Positions 13,591-26,800 of a stretch of 64,000 nt of DNA are shown one piece after another. Numbering within the stretch: the stretch's first letter is position 1; the number at the start of each line of letters is the position of its first letter. Made by a program: the position numbers and the translations under genes. Below the pieces are notes generated by a model that was not told where the DNA came from, did not search any database, and was given only the letters and a program-made list of their open reading frames with translations. This stretch comes from Ehretia macrophylla (taxonomy: Eukaryota > Streptophyta > Magnoliopsida > Boraginales > Ehretiaceae): contig CM075768.1 of NCBI GenBank assembly GCA_037974665.1, forward strand, positions 61,770,316 to 61,834,315. Direction: 5' to 3'.

Positions 13591-16500
13591 TTCCTTTTTG
13601 TGGGGCACGACGTACAATCCGGGATGAAAAATCAGCGCACAAGAAGAAACGTGTCCCAAAACTAATGAAAACGTTCGATTTCTGTCTCCGATAACAGGCC
13701 TAGCGATGCCAGCTTAGCTGCCCCCATCGTAGAGCTCTCGGAGAGCTTTCCAACGGTATGCTGCGCACCGCGTAACACCTTTCGGATCAAAAGTTATGGG
13801 CTACGTAGCGACGGAGACGTGGTTGCATGCCCGATGCCCTCGGTTTGCGGGCCCAGCCTCCACCTAAAGCGAAGCTGTCTTGCCCAAGGTTCCGTGGGAT
13901 TCGGTAATAGAAATGTGACGAATTAGGTTGTCATCCTTTTCGCGGTGGACTACGTACGATCGGGGACAAAAAAAAAATGCAAAAGAAGAAAAGTGTCCCG
14001 AAACTGAAGAAAACGTTTGATTTTTGCTCTGATAACAGGCGCAGCGAAGCGAGATTTGCTGCCCACTTTGTAGATCTCTCGGAGAGCTTTCCAACGGTAA
14101 GTTACGCGCCACGTAACTCCTTGCGGATCAAAAGTTATGGGCTCCGGAGCGACGGAGACGTGGTCCCAAGCCCGATGCCCTCAATTTGCGTGCCCAGCCT
14201 CTACGTGAAGCGAAGCTGTCTTGCCCAAGGTGTCGTGGCATTTGGTTATAGAAATGTTATTGATTAGGTAGTAGTCATTTTCGCGGCGCACGACGTACGA
14301 TCCGGGAAGAAAAAATAGCGCAAAAGAAGAAAAGTGTCCCAAAACTGATGAAAACATTCAATTTTTGGCTCGATAACAGGAGCAGCAAAGTGAGCTTGGC
14401 TGCCCCCTTCGTAGAGCTCTCAGAGAACTTTCCAACGGTATGCTGCGGGCCGCGTAACTCCTTGCGGATCAAAAGTTATGGCCTCCGGAGCACCAGAGAC
14501 GTGGTCCCGAGCACGATGCCCTGGGTTTGTGTCCCCAGCCTCTACATGAAATGAAGCTGTCTTGCCCAAGTTCCCGTGGTATTCGGTAATAGAAATGTGA
14601 TGGATTAGGTTATCGTCCTCTTCGCGGCGCACAACGTAAGATCCGGGACAAAAAAATCGCAAAAGAGGAAAACTGTCCCGAAATTGATGAAAAAGTTCGA
14701 CTTTTGGCTCCGATAACAGGCCCCGCGAAGCCAGTTTTGCTGCCCCCATCGCAGAGCTCTCGGAGAGCTTTCCAACGCTATGCTTCGCGCCGCGTAACAC
14801 CTTGCGGATCAAAAGTTATTGGCTCCGGAGCGACGGAGACGTGGTCCCAAGCCCGATGCCCTTGGTTTGCAGGCCCAGCCTCTACGTGAAGCGAAGCTGT
14901 CTTGCCCAAGGTGTCGTGGGATTCGGTAATAAAAACATGATGGATTAGGTTGTCGTCTTTTTCGCGGCGGACTATGTACGATCCGGGATAAAAAAAAGCG
15001 GAAAAGAAGAAAAGTGTCCCCAAACTTATGATAAAGTTTGATTTTTAACTCCGAAAATAAGCGCAGCAAAGCCAGCTTTACTGCCCCCATTGTAGAGCTC
15101 TCAGAGAGCTTTTCAACGGTATGCTGCGCCACGTAACTCCTTGCGGATCAAAAGTTATGGGACCCAGAGCGACGGAGCCGTGGTCCCAAGCCCGATGCCC
15201 TCGATTTGCGGGCCCAGCCTCTACGTAAAGATAAGCTGTCTTGCCCAAGGTGCCGTGGTCTTCGGTAATACAAATTTGAAGGATTAGGTTGTCGCCCTTT
15301 CTGCGGCGGACAAAGTACGATTCGGGAAAAAAAAAAGCGCAAAAGAAGAAAAGTGTCCTGATACTGATGAAAACGATCAATTTTTGGCTCGATAACAGGC
15401 GCAGCAAAGCCGGCTTTGCTGCCCCCATCGTAGAGCTCTCGGATAGCTTCCAACGGTATGCTGCGTGCCACGTAACTCGCTGCAGATCAAAAGTTATGGG
15501 CTATGGAGCGACGGAGACGTGGTCTCAAGCACGATGCCCTCAGTTTGCGAGCCCAGCCTCTACGTAAAATGAAGTTGTCTTGCCCAAGGTACCGTGGGAT
15601 TCGGTAATATAAATGTGATGGATTAGCTTTGCTGCCCCCATCGTAGAGCTCTCGGAGAGCTTTCCAACGGTATGCTGCGCGATGCGTAACTCCTTGCTGA
15701 TCAAAAGTTATGGGCTCCGGAGCGACAGAGACATGGTACCAAGCCCGATGCCCTCGGTTTGCAAGCCCAGAATCTACGTGAAGAAAAGCTGTCTTGCCCA
15801 AGGAGCGGTGGGATTCGGTAATAGAAATGTTATGGATTAGGTTATCGTCCGTTTCGCGTTGCACGACGTACGATTTTGGATGAAAAAAAAGCGCAAAAGA
15901 AGAAAAGTGTCCCAAAACTAGTGAAAAAGTTCGATTTTTGGCTCCGATAACAGGCCCTGCGAAGCCAGCTTTGCTGCCCCCATCGTAGAGCTCTCGGAGA
16001 GCTTTCCAACGGTATGCTGCGCGCCGCGTAACACCTTGCGGATCAAAAGTTATGGGCTCCGGAGCGACAAAGACGTGGTCCCATGCCCGATGCCCTTGGT
16101 TTGCGGGCCCAGCCTCGACGTGTAGCGAAGCTATCTTGCCAAAGGTGCCGTGGGATTCGGTAATAGAAATGTGACGGATTAGGTTGTCGTCCTTTTCGCG
16201 GCGGACTACGTACTATTCAGGACAAAAAAAAGCGCAAAAGAAGAAAAGTGTCCCGAAACTGATGAAAATGATCGATTTTTGGCTCCGATAACAGGCGCAG
16301 CAAAGCTAGCTTAGGTACCCCCATCGTAGAGCTCTCGGAGAGCTTTCGAATGGTATGCTGCGCGCCATGTAACTCCTTGCGGATCAAAAGTTATGGGACC
16401 CAGAGTGCCGGAGACGTGGTCCCAAGCCCGATGCCCTCGGTTTGCAGGCCCAGGCTCTACGTGAAGCGAAGCTGTCTTGCCCAAGGTACCGTGGGATTCG

Positions 16501-17690
16501 GTAATAGAAATGTGATGGATTTGGTTGTCGTCCTTTTCGCGGCGCACGACGTACGATCCGGGATGAAAAAAAAGAGCAAAAGAAGAAAATTGTTCCAAAA
16601 CTGATGAAAACGTTCAATTTTTGGCTCCGATAACAGGCCCAGCGAAACCAGCTTAGCTGCCCCCATCGTAAAGCTCTTGTAGAGCTTTCCAACTGTATGC
16701 TGCGCACCGCGTAACCCCTTGCGAATCAAAAGTTATGGGACCCGGAGCGACGGAGACGAGGTCCCAAACCCGATGCCCTCGATTTGTGGGCCCAGCCTCT
16801 ATGTAAAGAGAAGATGTCTTGCCCAAGGTGCCATGGGATTCGGTAATAGAAATGTGATGGATTAGGTTGTCGTCCTTTTCAAGGCGGACGACTTACGATC
16901 CGGGATATAAAAAAAAGTGCAAAAGAAGAAAAGTGTCCCGAAACTGATGAAAACGATCGATTTTCAGCTCCGATAACAGGCGCAGCAAAGCCGGCTTCAC
17001 TGACCCCATCGTAGAGCTCTCGGAGAGCTTTTCAACGGTATGCTGCGCGCCGCGTAACTCCTTGCGTATCAAACGTTCTGGGACCCGTAGCGACGGAGAC
17101 GTGGTCCCAAGTCGGATGCCCTCGCTTTGCGAGCCCAATCTCTGCGTAAAGCGAAGCTGTCTTGCCCAAGGTGCCGTGGGATTCGGTAATAGAAATGTGA
17201 CGAATTAGGTTGTCGTCCTTTTCGCGGCGGACGACGTACGATCCGGGATAAAAAAAAGCGCAGAAGAAGAAAAGTGTCGCGAAACTGATGAAAACGTTCA
17301 ATTTTTTGATCCGATAATAGACGCAGCGAAGCGGGCTTGGCTGCCCCCTTCGTAGAGCCCTCAGAGAGCTTTCCAACGGTATGTTACGTGCCACGGAACT
17401 GCTTGGGGATCAAAAGTTATGGGCTCCGAAGCAACGGAGACGTGGTCACAAGCCCGATGCCCTCAGTTTGCAGGCCCAACCTCTACGTGAAGCGAAGCTG
17501 TCTTGCCCAAGGTGCCGTGGGATTCGGTAATAGAAATGTCATGGATAAGGTTGTTGTCCTTTTCGTGGCGCACGACGTACTATCCGAGAGAAAAAAAAAG
17601 CGCAAAAGAAGAAAACTATCCCAAAACTGAAGAAAACATTCGATTTTTGGCTCTGATAACAGGCGCAGTGAAGCGAGCTTGGCTGCCCCC
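13591..17690. repeat. Array region 2: partial third copy of the 12-unit block
   Basis: About 12 units. From ~15.93 kb onward it matches 26.2-27.9 kb with a constant shift of 10,255-10,256 bp (30 units), and matches 34.4-36.1 kb after a further 8,197 bp. Shared rare features: AACTAGTGAAAAAGTTCG (15,928; 26,173), TTTTCAAGGCGGACGA or TTTTCAAGGCCGACGA (aagg at 16,881; 27,137), GGGATATAAAAAAAA, and TTTTTTGATCCGATAA (ccgat at 17,311; 27,566; 35,763). Upstream of 15.9 kb the match is lost, and one unit carries a 127-bp deletion. Confidence 0.75.
15590..15680. repeat. Truncated unit with ~127-bp deletion
   Basis: Near 15,626 GATGGATTAG (unit position ~201) passes directly into CTTTGCTGCCCCC (unit position ~329), so about 127 bp including the whole A-rich tract are lost. 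Only about two bases (AG) are shared at the junction, more like end joining than homologous exchange. Confidence 0.85.
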
Positions 17691-19740
17691 ATTGTAGAGC
17701 TCCCAGAGAGCTTTCCAACGGTATGCTGTGCGCCGCGTAACACCTTGCAGATCAAAAGTTATGTTCTCCAGAGCGACGGAGACGTGGTCCCAAGCCTGAT
17801 GCCCATGGTGTACGGGCCCAGCCTCTACGTGAAGCAAAGCTGTCTTGCCCAAGGGGCCGTGGGATTCGGTAATAGAAATGTGATGGATTAGGTTGTCGTC
17901 CTTTTTGCGGCACACAACGTACAATCCGGGACAAAAAAAAAAGCTCAAAAGAAGAAAAGTGTCCAGAAACTATGAAAACGTTCGATTTTGGCTCCGATAA
18001 CAGGCGCAGCGAAGCTAGGCCAGCTTACCTGCCCCCATCGTAGAGCTCTCAGAGAGCTTTCCAACTCTATGTTGTGCGCCGCGTAACTCCTTGCGGATCA
18101 AAAGTTATGGGCTCCGTAGCGACGGAGATGTGGTCCCAAGCCCGATGCCCTCGGTTTGCGGGCCCAGCATCTCCGTGAAGCGAAGCTGTCCTGCCCAAGG
18201 TGCCATGGGATTCGGTAATAGAAATGTGATGGATTAGGTTGTAGTCCTTTTCGCGGCGGACTACGTACGATCCGGGACAAAAAAAAGCGCAAAAGAAGAA
18301 AAGTGTCCTGAAACTGATGATAACGTTCGATTTTTAACTTCGATAACAGGCAAAGCAGCCGGCTTAGCTGCCCCCATTGTAGAGCTCTCGGAGATCTTTC
18401 CAACGGAATGCTGCGCGCCACGTAACTCCTTGCCGATCAAAAGTTACGGGACCCAGAGCGACGGAGACATGGTCCCAAGCCCGATGCCCTCGGTTTTCGG
18501 GCCCAGCCTCTACGTAAAGAGAAGCTGTCTTGCCCAAGGTGTCGCGAGATTCGGTAATAGAGATGTGATGGATTAGGTTGTCGTCCTTTTCGTTGCAGAC
18601 GACGTACGATCCGGGATAAAAAAAAGCGCAAAAAGAAGAAAAGTGTCCCAAAATTGATGAAAACGATCGATTTTTGGCTCCGATAACAGGCCCAGCAAAG
18701 CCGGCTTAGCTGCCCCAATCGTAGAGCTCTCGGACAGCTTCCAACGGTATGCTGCGCACCGCGTAACTCCTTGCGGATCAAAAGTTATGGGACCCGGAGC
18801 ATCGGAGACGTGGTCTCAAGCCCGATGCCCTCGGTTTGCGGGCCCAACCTCTACGTAAAGCGAAGCTGTCTTGCCCAAGGTGCCGTGGGATTCGGTAATA
18901 GAAATGTGATGGATTATGTTGTCGTCCGTTTCGCGGCGCACGACGTACGATCCAGGATGAAAAATCAGCGCAAAAGAAGAAAAATGTCTCAAAACTGATG
19001 AAAACGATCGATTTTTGGCTCCGATAATAGGCGCAGCAAAGCCAGCTTGTTACCCTCATCGTAGAGCTCTCGGAGAGCTTTCCAATGGTATGTTGCGCGC
19101 CGCGTAACTCCTTGCAGATCAAAAGTTATGGGCTCCGGAGCGACGGAGACGTGGTCCCAAGCCCGATGCCCACGGTTTGTAGGCCCAACCTCTACATGAA
19201 GCAAAGCTGTCTTGCCCAAGGTGCCGTGGGATTCGGTAATAGAAATGTTATGGATTACGTTGTCGTCCGTTTCGCGACGCACGACGTACGATCCGGGATG
19301 AAAAATCAGCCTAAAAGAAGAAAAGTGTCTTGAAACTGATGAAAACGTTTGATTTTTGGCTCCGATAACAGGCCCAGCGAAGCCAACTTAGCTGCCCCCA
19401 TCGTAGAGCTCTCGGAGAGCTTTCCAACGGTATGGTGCGCGCCGCATAACACTTTGCGCATCAAAAGTTATTGGCTCCGGAGCGACAGGGACGTGGTCCC
19501 AAGCCTGATGCCCTCGGTTTGCGGGCCCAGCCTCTACGTGAAGCGAAGATGTCTTACCCAAGATACCGTGGGATTCGGTAATAGAATTGTGATGGATTAG
19601 GTTGTCGTCCTTTTCGCGGCGAACGACATACGATCCGGGATGAAAAAAAAGCGCAAAAGAAGAAAAGTGTCCCGAAACTGATGAAAACATTCGACTTTTG
19701 CTTCGATAACAGGCGCAGCGAAGCGAGCTTGGCTGCCCCC
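17691..19740. repeat. Six-unit higher-order repeat, copy 1
   Basis: A 2,050-bp block of six units whose variants follow a fixed order. After the first unit (CACAACG type, 5-bp insertion CTAGG at 18,015-18,019) come a GGACTACG / GATAACG unit (18.04-18.37), a GACGACG / AACGATCG unit with GTCGCGAGATTCG (18.38-18.71), then two TCCGTTTCG / GAAAAATCAG units, then one ending in TTCGACTTTTGCTTCG. Copy 2 follows directly with the same order. The span ~17,815-18,079 recurs almost unchanged at 19,865-20,129. Confidence 0.85.
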
Positions 19741-21793
19741 TTCGTTGAGCTCTCGGAGAGCTTTCCAATGGTATGTTACGCGCCACGTAACTTCTTGCGG
19801 ATCACAAGTTATGGGCTCCGGAGCAACAGAGACGTGGTCCGAAGCCCGAAGCCCTCGGTTTGCGGGCCCAGCCTCTACGTGAAGCAAAGCTGTCTTGCCC
19901 AAGGGGCCGTGGGATTCGGTAATAGAAATGTGATGGATTAGGTTGTCGTCCTTTTTGCGGCACACAACGTACAATCCGGGACAAAAAAAAAAGCTCAAAA
20001 GAAGAAAAGTGTCCAGAAACTATGAAAACGTTCGATTTTGGCTCCGATAACAGGCGCAGCGAAGCTAGGCCAGCTTACCTGCCCCCATCGTAGAGCTCTC
20101 AGAGAGCTTTCCAACTCTATACTGCACGCCGCGTAACTCCTTGCGGATCAAAAGTTATGGGCTCCGTAGCGACGGAGATGTGGTCCCAAGCCCGATGCCC
20201 TCGGTTTGAGGGCCCAGCATCTCCGTGAAACGAATCTGTCTTGCCCAACGTACCGTGGGATTCGGTAATAGAAATGTGATGGATTAGGTTGTCGTCCTTT
20301 TCGCGGCGGACTACGTACAATCCGGGACAAAAAAAAAGCGCAAAAGAAGAGAAGTGTCCCAAAACTAATGATAACGTTCAATTTTTAACTCTGATAACTG
20401 GCGCAGCAAAGCCAGCTTAGCTGCCCCCATTGTAGAGCTCTTGGAGAGCTTTCCAACGGTATGCTGCGCGCCGCGTAACTCCTTGCAGATCAAAAGATAA
20501 GGGACCCAGAGCAACGGAGACGTGGTCCCAAGCCCGATGCCCTCGGTTTGCGGGCCCAGCCTCTACGTAAAGAGAAGCTGTCTTGCCCAAGGTGTCGCGA
20601 GATTCGGTAATAGAGATGTGATGGATTAGGTTGTCGTCCTTTTCGCTGCAGACGACGTACGATCTGGGATAAAAAAAGTGCAAAAAGTAGAAAAGTGTCC
20701 CAAAACTGATGAAAACGATCGATTTTTGGTTCCGATAATAGGCGCAGCGAAGCCGGCTTAGCTGCCCCCCCATCGTAGAGCTCTCGGAGAACTTTCCAAC
20801 GGTATGCTGCGCGCCACGTAACTCCTTGCGGATCAAAAGTTATGGGACCCGGAGCATCGGAGATGTGATCCCAAGCCCGATGCCCTCGGTTTGCGGGCCC
20901 AGCCTCTACGTAAAGCGAAGCTGTCTTGCCCAAGATGCCGTGGGATTCGGTAATAGAAATGTGACGGATTAGGTTGTCGTCCGTTTCGCGGCGCACGACG
21001 TACGATCCGGGAAGAGAAATCAGCGCAAAAGAAGAAAAGTGTCACCAAACTGATGAAAATGTTTGATTTTTGGCTCCAATTATAGGCGCAGCGAAGCATC
21101 TTAGTTGCCCCCATCGTAGAGCTCTCGGAGAACTTTCCAACGGTATGCTGCGCGCCTCGTAACTCCTTGCAGATCAAAAGTTATGGGCTCCGGAGCGACG
21201 GAGACGTGGTCCCATGCCCGATGCCCTCGGTTTGCGGGCCCAACCTCTACATGAAGCGAAGCTATCTTGCCCAAGGTGTCGTGGGATTCGGTAATAGAAT
21301 TGTTATGGATTACGTTGTCGTCCGTTTCGCGGCGCACGACGTACGATCCGGGACGAAAAAAAGCGCAAAAGAAGAAAAAGGTCCCAAAACTGATGAAAAC
21401 GTTTGATTTTTGCCACCGATAACAGGCGCAGCAAAGCTAGTTTGGTTGCCCCCATCGTAGAGCTCTCGGAGAGATTTCCAACGGTATGCTGCGCACCGCA
21501 TAACTCCTTGCGGATCAAAAGTTATTGGCTCCGGAGCGACAGAGACGTGGTCCCAAGCCCGATACCCTCGGTTTGCGGGCCCGGCCTCTACGTGAAACAA
21601 AGCTGTCTTGCCCAAGGTGCCGTGGGATTCGGTAATAAAAATGTGATGGATTAGGTTGTCGTCCATTTCGCGGCGCACGACGTACGATCCGGGACGGAAA
21701 AAAGCACAAAAGAAGAAAAGTGTCCCGAAACTGATGAAAACATTCGACTTTTGCTTCGATAACAGGCGCAGCGAAGCGAGCTTGGCTGCCCCC
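19741..21793. repeat. Six-unit higher-order repeat, copy 2
   Basis: Copy 2 (2,053 bp) starts with TTCGTTGAGC and carries the variants of copy 1 in the same order: CTAGG insertion at 20,065-20,069, GATAACG at ~20,371, GTCGCGAGATTCGG at 20,594 (18,541 in copy 1), GGAGCATCGGAG at ~20,853 (18,798 in copy 1) and TTCGACTTTTGC at ~21,742 (~19,690 in copy 1). Confidence 0.87.
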
Positions 21794-23845
21794 TTCGTTG
21801 AGCTCTCGGAGAGCTTTCCAATGGTATGTTACGCGCCACGTAACTTCTTGCGGATCACAAGTTATGGGCTCCGGAGCAACAGAGACGTGGTCACAAGCCC
21901 GACGCCCTCGGTTTGCGGGCCCAGCCTCTACGTGAAGTGAAGCTGTCTTGCCCAAGGTGCCATGGGATACGGTAATAGAAATGTGAGGGATTAGGTTGTC
22001 GTTCTTTTCGCGGCGCACAACGTACGATCCGGGACAAAAAAAAAGCTCAAAAGTAGAAAAGTGTCCCAAAACTGATGAAAACGATCGATTTTTGGTTCCG
22101 ATAATAGGCGCAGCGAAGCCGGCTTAGCTGCCCCCCCATCGTAGAGCTCTCAAAGAGCTTTCGAACTCTATGCTGCGCGCTGCGTAACTCCTTGCGGATC
22201 AAAAGTTATGGGCTCCGGAACGACGGAGATGTGGTCCCAAGCCCGAAGCCCTCGGTTTGCGGGCCCAGCATCTCCGTGAAGCGAAGCTGTCTTGCCCAAG
22301 GTACCGTGGGATTCGGTAATAGAAATGTGATGGATTAGGTTGTCGTCCTTTTCACGGCGGACTAGGTACGATCCGGGATAAAAAAAAGCGAAAAAGAAAA
22401 AAAGTGTCCCGAAACTGATGATAACATTCAATTTTTAACTCCGATAATAGGCGTAGCAAAGCCGGCTTAGCTACCCTCATTTTAGAGCTCTCGGAGAGCT
22501 TTCCAACGTCATGATGCGCGCCGCGTAACTCCTTGCGGATAAAAAGTTATGGGACCCAGAGCGACGGAGACGTGGTCCCAAGCCCGATGCCCTCGGTTTG
22601 CGGGCCCAGCCTCTACGTAAAGAGAAGCTGTCTTGCCCATGGTGTCGCGGGATTCGGCAATAGAAATGTGATGGATTAGGTTGTCATCCTTTTCGCGACG
22701 GACGACGTACGATCCGGGATAAAAAAAAAAGTGAAAAAGAAGAAAAGTGTCCCAAAATTGATGAAAACGATCAATTTTTGGCTCTGATAACAGGCGCAGC
22801 AAAGCCGGCTTAGCTGCCCCTATTGTAGAGCTCTCAGAGAGCTTTCCAACGGTATGCCGCGCGCCGCGTAACTCCTTGCGGATAAAAAGTTATGGGACCC
22901 GGAGCATCGGAGACGTGGTCCTAAACCCAATGCCCTCGGTTTGCGGGCCCAGCATCTACGTAAAGCGAAGCTGTCTTGTCCAACGTGCCATGGAATTCGG
23001 TAATAGAAATGTTATGGCTTAGGTTGTCGTCCGTTTCGCGGCGAACGACGTATGATCCAGGATGAAAAATCAGCGCAAAAGAAGAAAAGTGTCCGAAAAC
23101 TGATCAAAACATTCAATTTTTGGCTCCGATAACAGGCGCAGCGAAGCCAGCTTAGCTGCCCCCATCGTAGAGCTCTCGGAGAGATTTCCAACGGTATGTT
23201 ACGCGCCGCGTAACTCCTTGCGGATCAAAAGTTATGGGCTCCGGAGCGACGGAGACATAGTCCCAAGCCCGATGCCCTCCGTTTGCGGGCCCAGCCTCTA
23301 CATGAAGCGAAGCTGTCTTGCCCAAAGTGCCGTGGGATTCGGTAATAGAAATGTTATGGATTAGGTTGTCGTCCGTTTCGTGGCGCACGACGTACGATCC
23401 AGGATGAAAAATCAGCGCTAAAGAAGAAAAGTGTCCCGAAGCTGATGAAATCATTCAATTTTTGGCTCCGATAATGGGCGTAACGAATCCAGCTTAATTT
23501 CCCACTTCGTAAAGCTCTCGGATAGCTTTCCAACGGTATGCTGCGCGCCGCGTAACACCTTGCGGATCAAAAGTTATGGGCTCCGGAGCGACGGAGACGT
23601 TGTCCCAAGCCCGATGCCCTCGGTTTGCGGGCCCAGCCTCTATGTGAAGCGATGCTGTCTTGCACAAGGTACCGTGGGATTCGGTAATAGAAATGTGATG
23701 GATTAGGTTGTCATCCTTTTCGCGGCGCACTACGTACGATCTGGGACAAAAAAAGCGCAAAAGATGAAAAGTGTCCCGAAACTGATGAAAACGTTCAATT
23801 TTTGGCTCCTATAATAGGCCCAGCGAAGCCAGCTTAGCTGCCCCC
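21794..23845. repeat. Six-unit higher-order repeat, copy 3
   Basis: Copy 3 (2,052 bp) opens with the same TTCGTTGAGC and GCGGATCACAAG variants as copy 2 and keeps the order (GATAACA at ~22,421, GGAGCATCGGAG at ~22,913, then two GAAAAATCAG units). The expected CTAGG insertion is absent. In its place the unit end near 22,070-22,150 matches 20,700-20,790, including an eight-base C-run, which suggests replacement by a sequence four units upstream. Confidence 0.83.
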
Positions 23846-26800
23846 ATCGTTGAGCTCTCTGAGAGCTTTCCAACGGTATGTTACACGCCACGTAACTTCT
23901 TGCGGATCACAAGTTATGGGCACCGGAGCGACAGAGACATGGTCCCAAGCCCGAAGCACTCGGTTTGCGGGCCCAGCCTCTACGTAAAGCGAAGCTGTCT
24001 TGCCCAAGGTGCCGTGGCATTTGGTAATAGAAATGTTATTGATTAGGTTGTCGTCCTTTTCGAGGTGCACGACGTACGATGCGGGAAGAAAAAACAGCGA
24101 AAAAGAAGAAAAGTGTCTCAAAACAGATGAAAACATTTGATTTTTGGCTCTGATAACAGACGCAGCGAAGTGAGCTTGGCTGTCCCCTTCGTAGACCTCT
24201 TGGAGAACTTTCCAACGGTATGCTGCGTGCTGCGTAACTCCTTGCGGATCAAAAGTTATGGGCTCCGGAGCGACGGAGACGTGGTCCCAAGCCCGATGCC
24301 CTCGGTTTGCAAGCCAAGCCTCTAGATGAAGCGAAGCTGTCTTGCCCAAGGTACTGTGGGATTCGGTAATAGAAATTTGATGGATTAGGTTGTCGTCCTT
24401 TTCGCGGCGCACGACGTACGATCCGGGATGAAAAAAAAGCACAAAAGAAGAAAAGTGTCTCGAAACTAGTTAAAAAGTTCAATTTCTGGCTCCGATAACA
24501 GGCCCTGCGAAGCCAGCTTTGCTGCCCCTATCGTCGAGCTCTCGGAGATCTTTCCAACGGTGTGCTGCGCGCCGCGTAACACCTTGCAGATCAAAAGTTA
24601 TGGGCTCCGAAGCGACAGAGATGTGGTCCCAAGCCCGATGCCCTCGGTTTGCGGGCCCTTCCTCTACGTGAAGCGAAGCTGTCTTGCCCAAGGTGCTGTG
24701 GGATTCGGTAATAGAAATGTGATGGATTAGGTTGCCGTCCTTTTCGCGGTGCACAACGTACGATCCAGGACAAAAAAAGTGCAAAAGAAGAAAAGTGTCC
24801 CGAAATTAGTGAAAACGTTCGATTTCAAGCTCTGATAACTGGCCCAGCCAAGCCAGCTTAGCTGCCCCCATTGTAGAGCTCTCGGAGAGCTTTCCAACAG
24901 TATGCTGCGCGCCGCGTAACACCTTGCGGATCAAAAGTTATGGGCTATGGAGCGACGGAGACGTGGTCCCATTCCTGATGCCCTCGGTTTGCGGGCCCAG
25001 CCTCTACGTAAAGATAAGCTGCCTTGCCCATGGTGCCGTGGGATTCGGTAATAGAAATGTGATGGATTAGGTTGTCGTCCTTTTCGCGGAGGACAACGTA
25101 CGATCCGGGATAAAAAAAAAATGCAAAAGAAGAAAAGTGTCACAAAACTGATGAAAACGATTGATTTTTGGCTCCGATAACGGGTGCAGTGAAGTCGACT
25201 TAGCTGCCCCCATCGTAGAGCTCTTGGAGAGCTTTCCAACGGTATGCTGCGCGCTATGTAACTCGTTGAGGATCAAAATTTATGGGCTCCGGAGCGACGG
25301 AGACGTGGTCTCAGGCTCGATGCCCTCGGTTTGCGAACCCAGCCTCTACGTTAAATGAAGTTGTCTTGCCCAAGGTGCCGTGGGATTCAGTAAGATAAAT
25401 GTGATGGATTAGGTTGTCGTCCTTTTTGCGGCGCACAACGTACGATTCGAGACAAAAAAAAGCACAAAAGAAGAAAAGTGTCCCGAAATTGAAGAAAATG
25501 ATCGATTTTCGGCACCGATAACAGGCGTAGCAAAGCTGGCTTAGCTGCCCCCATCGTAGAGCTCTCGGAGAGCTTTCCAACGGTATGCTGCGCGCCGCGT
25601 AACACCTTGCGGATCAAAAGTTATGGGCTCTGGAGCGACGGAGACGTGGTCCCAAGCCCGATGCCCTCGGTTTGCGGGCCCAGCCTCTACGTGAAGAAAA
25701 GCAGTCTTGCCTAAGGTGCCGAGGGATTCGGTAATAAAGAAATGTTATGGATTAGGTTGTCGTCCGTTTCGCGATGCACGACGTACGATCCGGGATGAAA
25801 TATCAGCGCAAAAGAAGAAAAGTATCCCTAAACTGATGAAAATGTTCGATTTTTGGCTTCGATTACAAGCGCAGCGATGCCAGCTTAGCTGCCCCCATCG
25901 TAGAGCTCTCGGAGAGCTTTCCAACGGTATGCTGCGTGCCGCGTAACACCTTGCGGATCTAAAGGTATGGGCTCCGGAGCGACGGAGACATGGTCCCAAG
26001 CCCGATACCCTCGGTTTGCGGGCCCAGCCTGTACGTGAAGCGAAGCTGTCTTGCCCAAGGTGTCGTGGGATTCGGTAATAAAAATGTGATGGATTAGGTT
26101 GTCGTCCATTTCGCCAAGCACGACGTACGATCCGGGACGAAAAAAAGCGCAAAAGAAGAAAAGTGTCCCGAAACTAGTGAAAAAGTTCGATTTTTGGCTC
26201 CGATAACAGGCCCCGCGAAGCCAGCTTTGCTGCCCCCATCGTAGAGCTCTCGGAGAGCTTTCCAACGGTATGCTGCGCGCCGCGTAACACCTTGCGGATC
26301 AAAAGTTATGGGCTCCGGAGCGACGGAGACGTGGTCCCAAGCCCGATGCCCTCGGTTTGCGGGCCCAACCTCTACGTGAAGCGAAGCTGTCTTGCCCAAG
26401 CTGCCGTGGGATTCGCTAATAGAAATGTGATGGATTAGGTTGTCGTCCTTTTTGCGGCGCACAACGTACGATCCAGCACAAAAAAAGCGCAAAAGAAGAA
26501 AAAGTGTCCCGAAACTGATGAAAACGTTATATTTTTGGCTCCGATAATAGGCGTAGCAAAGCCGGTTTTGTTGCCCCCATTGTAGAGCTCTCAGAGAGCT
26601 TTCCAACGGTAAGCTGCGCGCGGCGTTACTCCTAGCGGATCAAAAGTTATGGGACCCGGAGCGGCGTAGACGTGGTCCCAAGCCCGATGCCCTCAGTTTG
26701 CGGGCCCAGCCTCTAAGTAAAGAGAAGCTGTCTTGCCCAAGTTGCCGTGGGATTCGGTAATAGAAATGTGATGGATTACGTTGTCGTCCTTTTCGCGGCG

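Noticed and set aside
16902..16916. TATA-like GATATAAAAAAAA near 16.90, 27.16 and 35.36 kb
   Set aside because: A one-base variant of the A-tract start shared by three duplicated units; no downstream gene.
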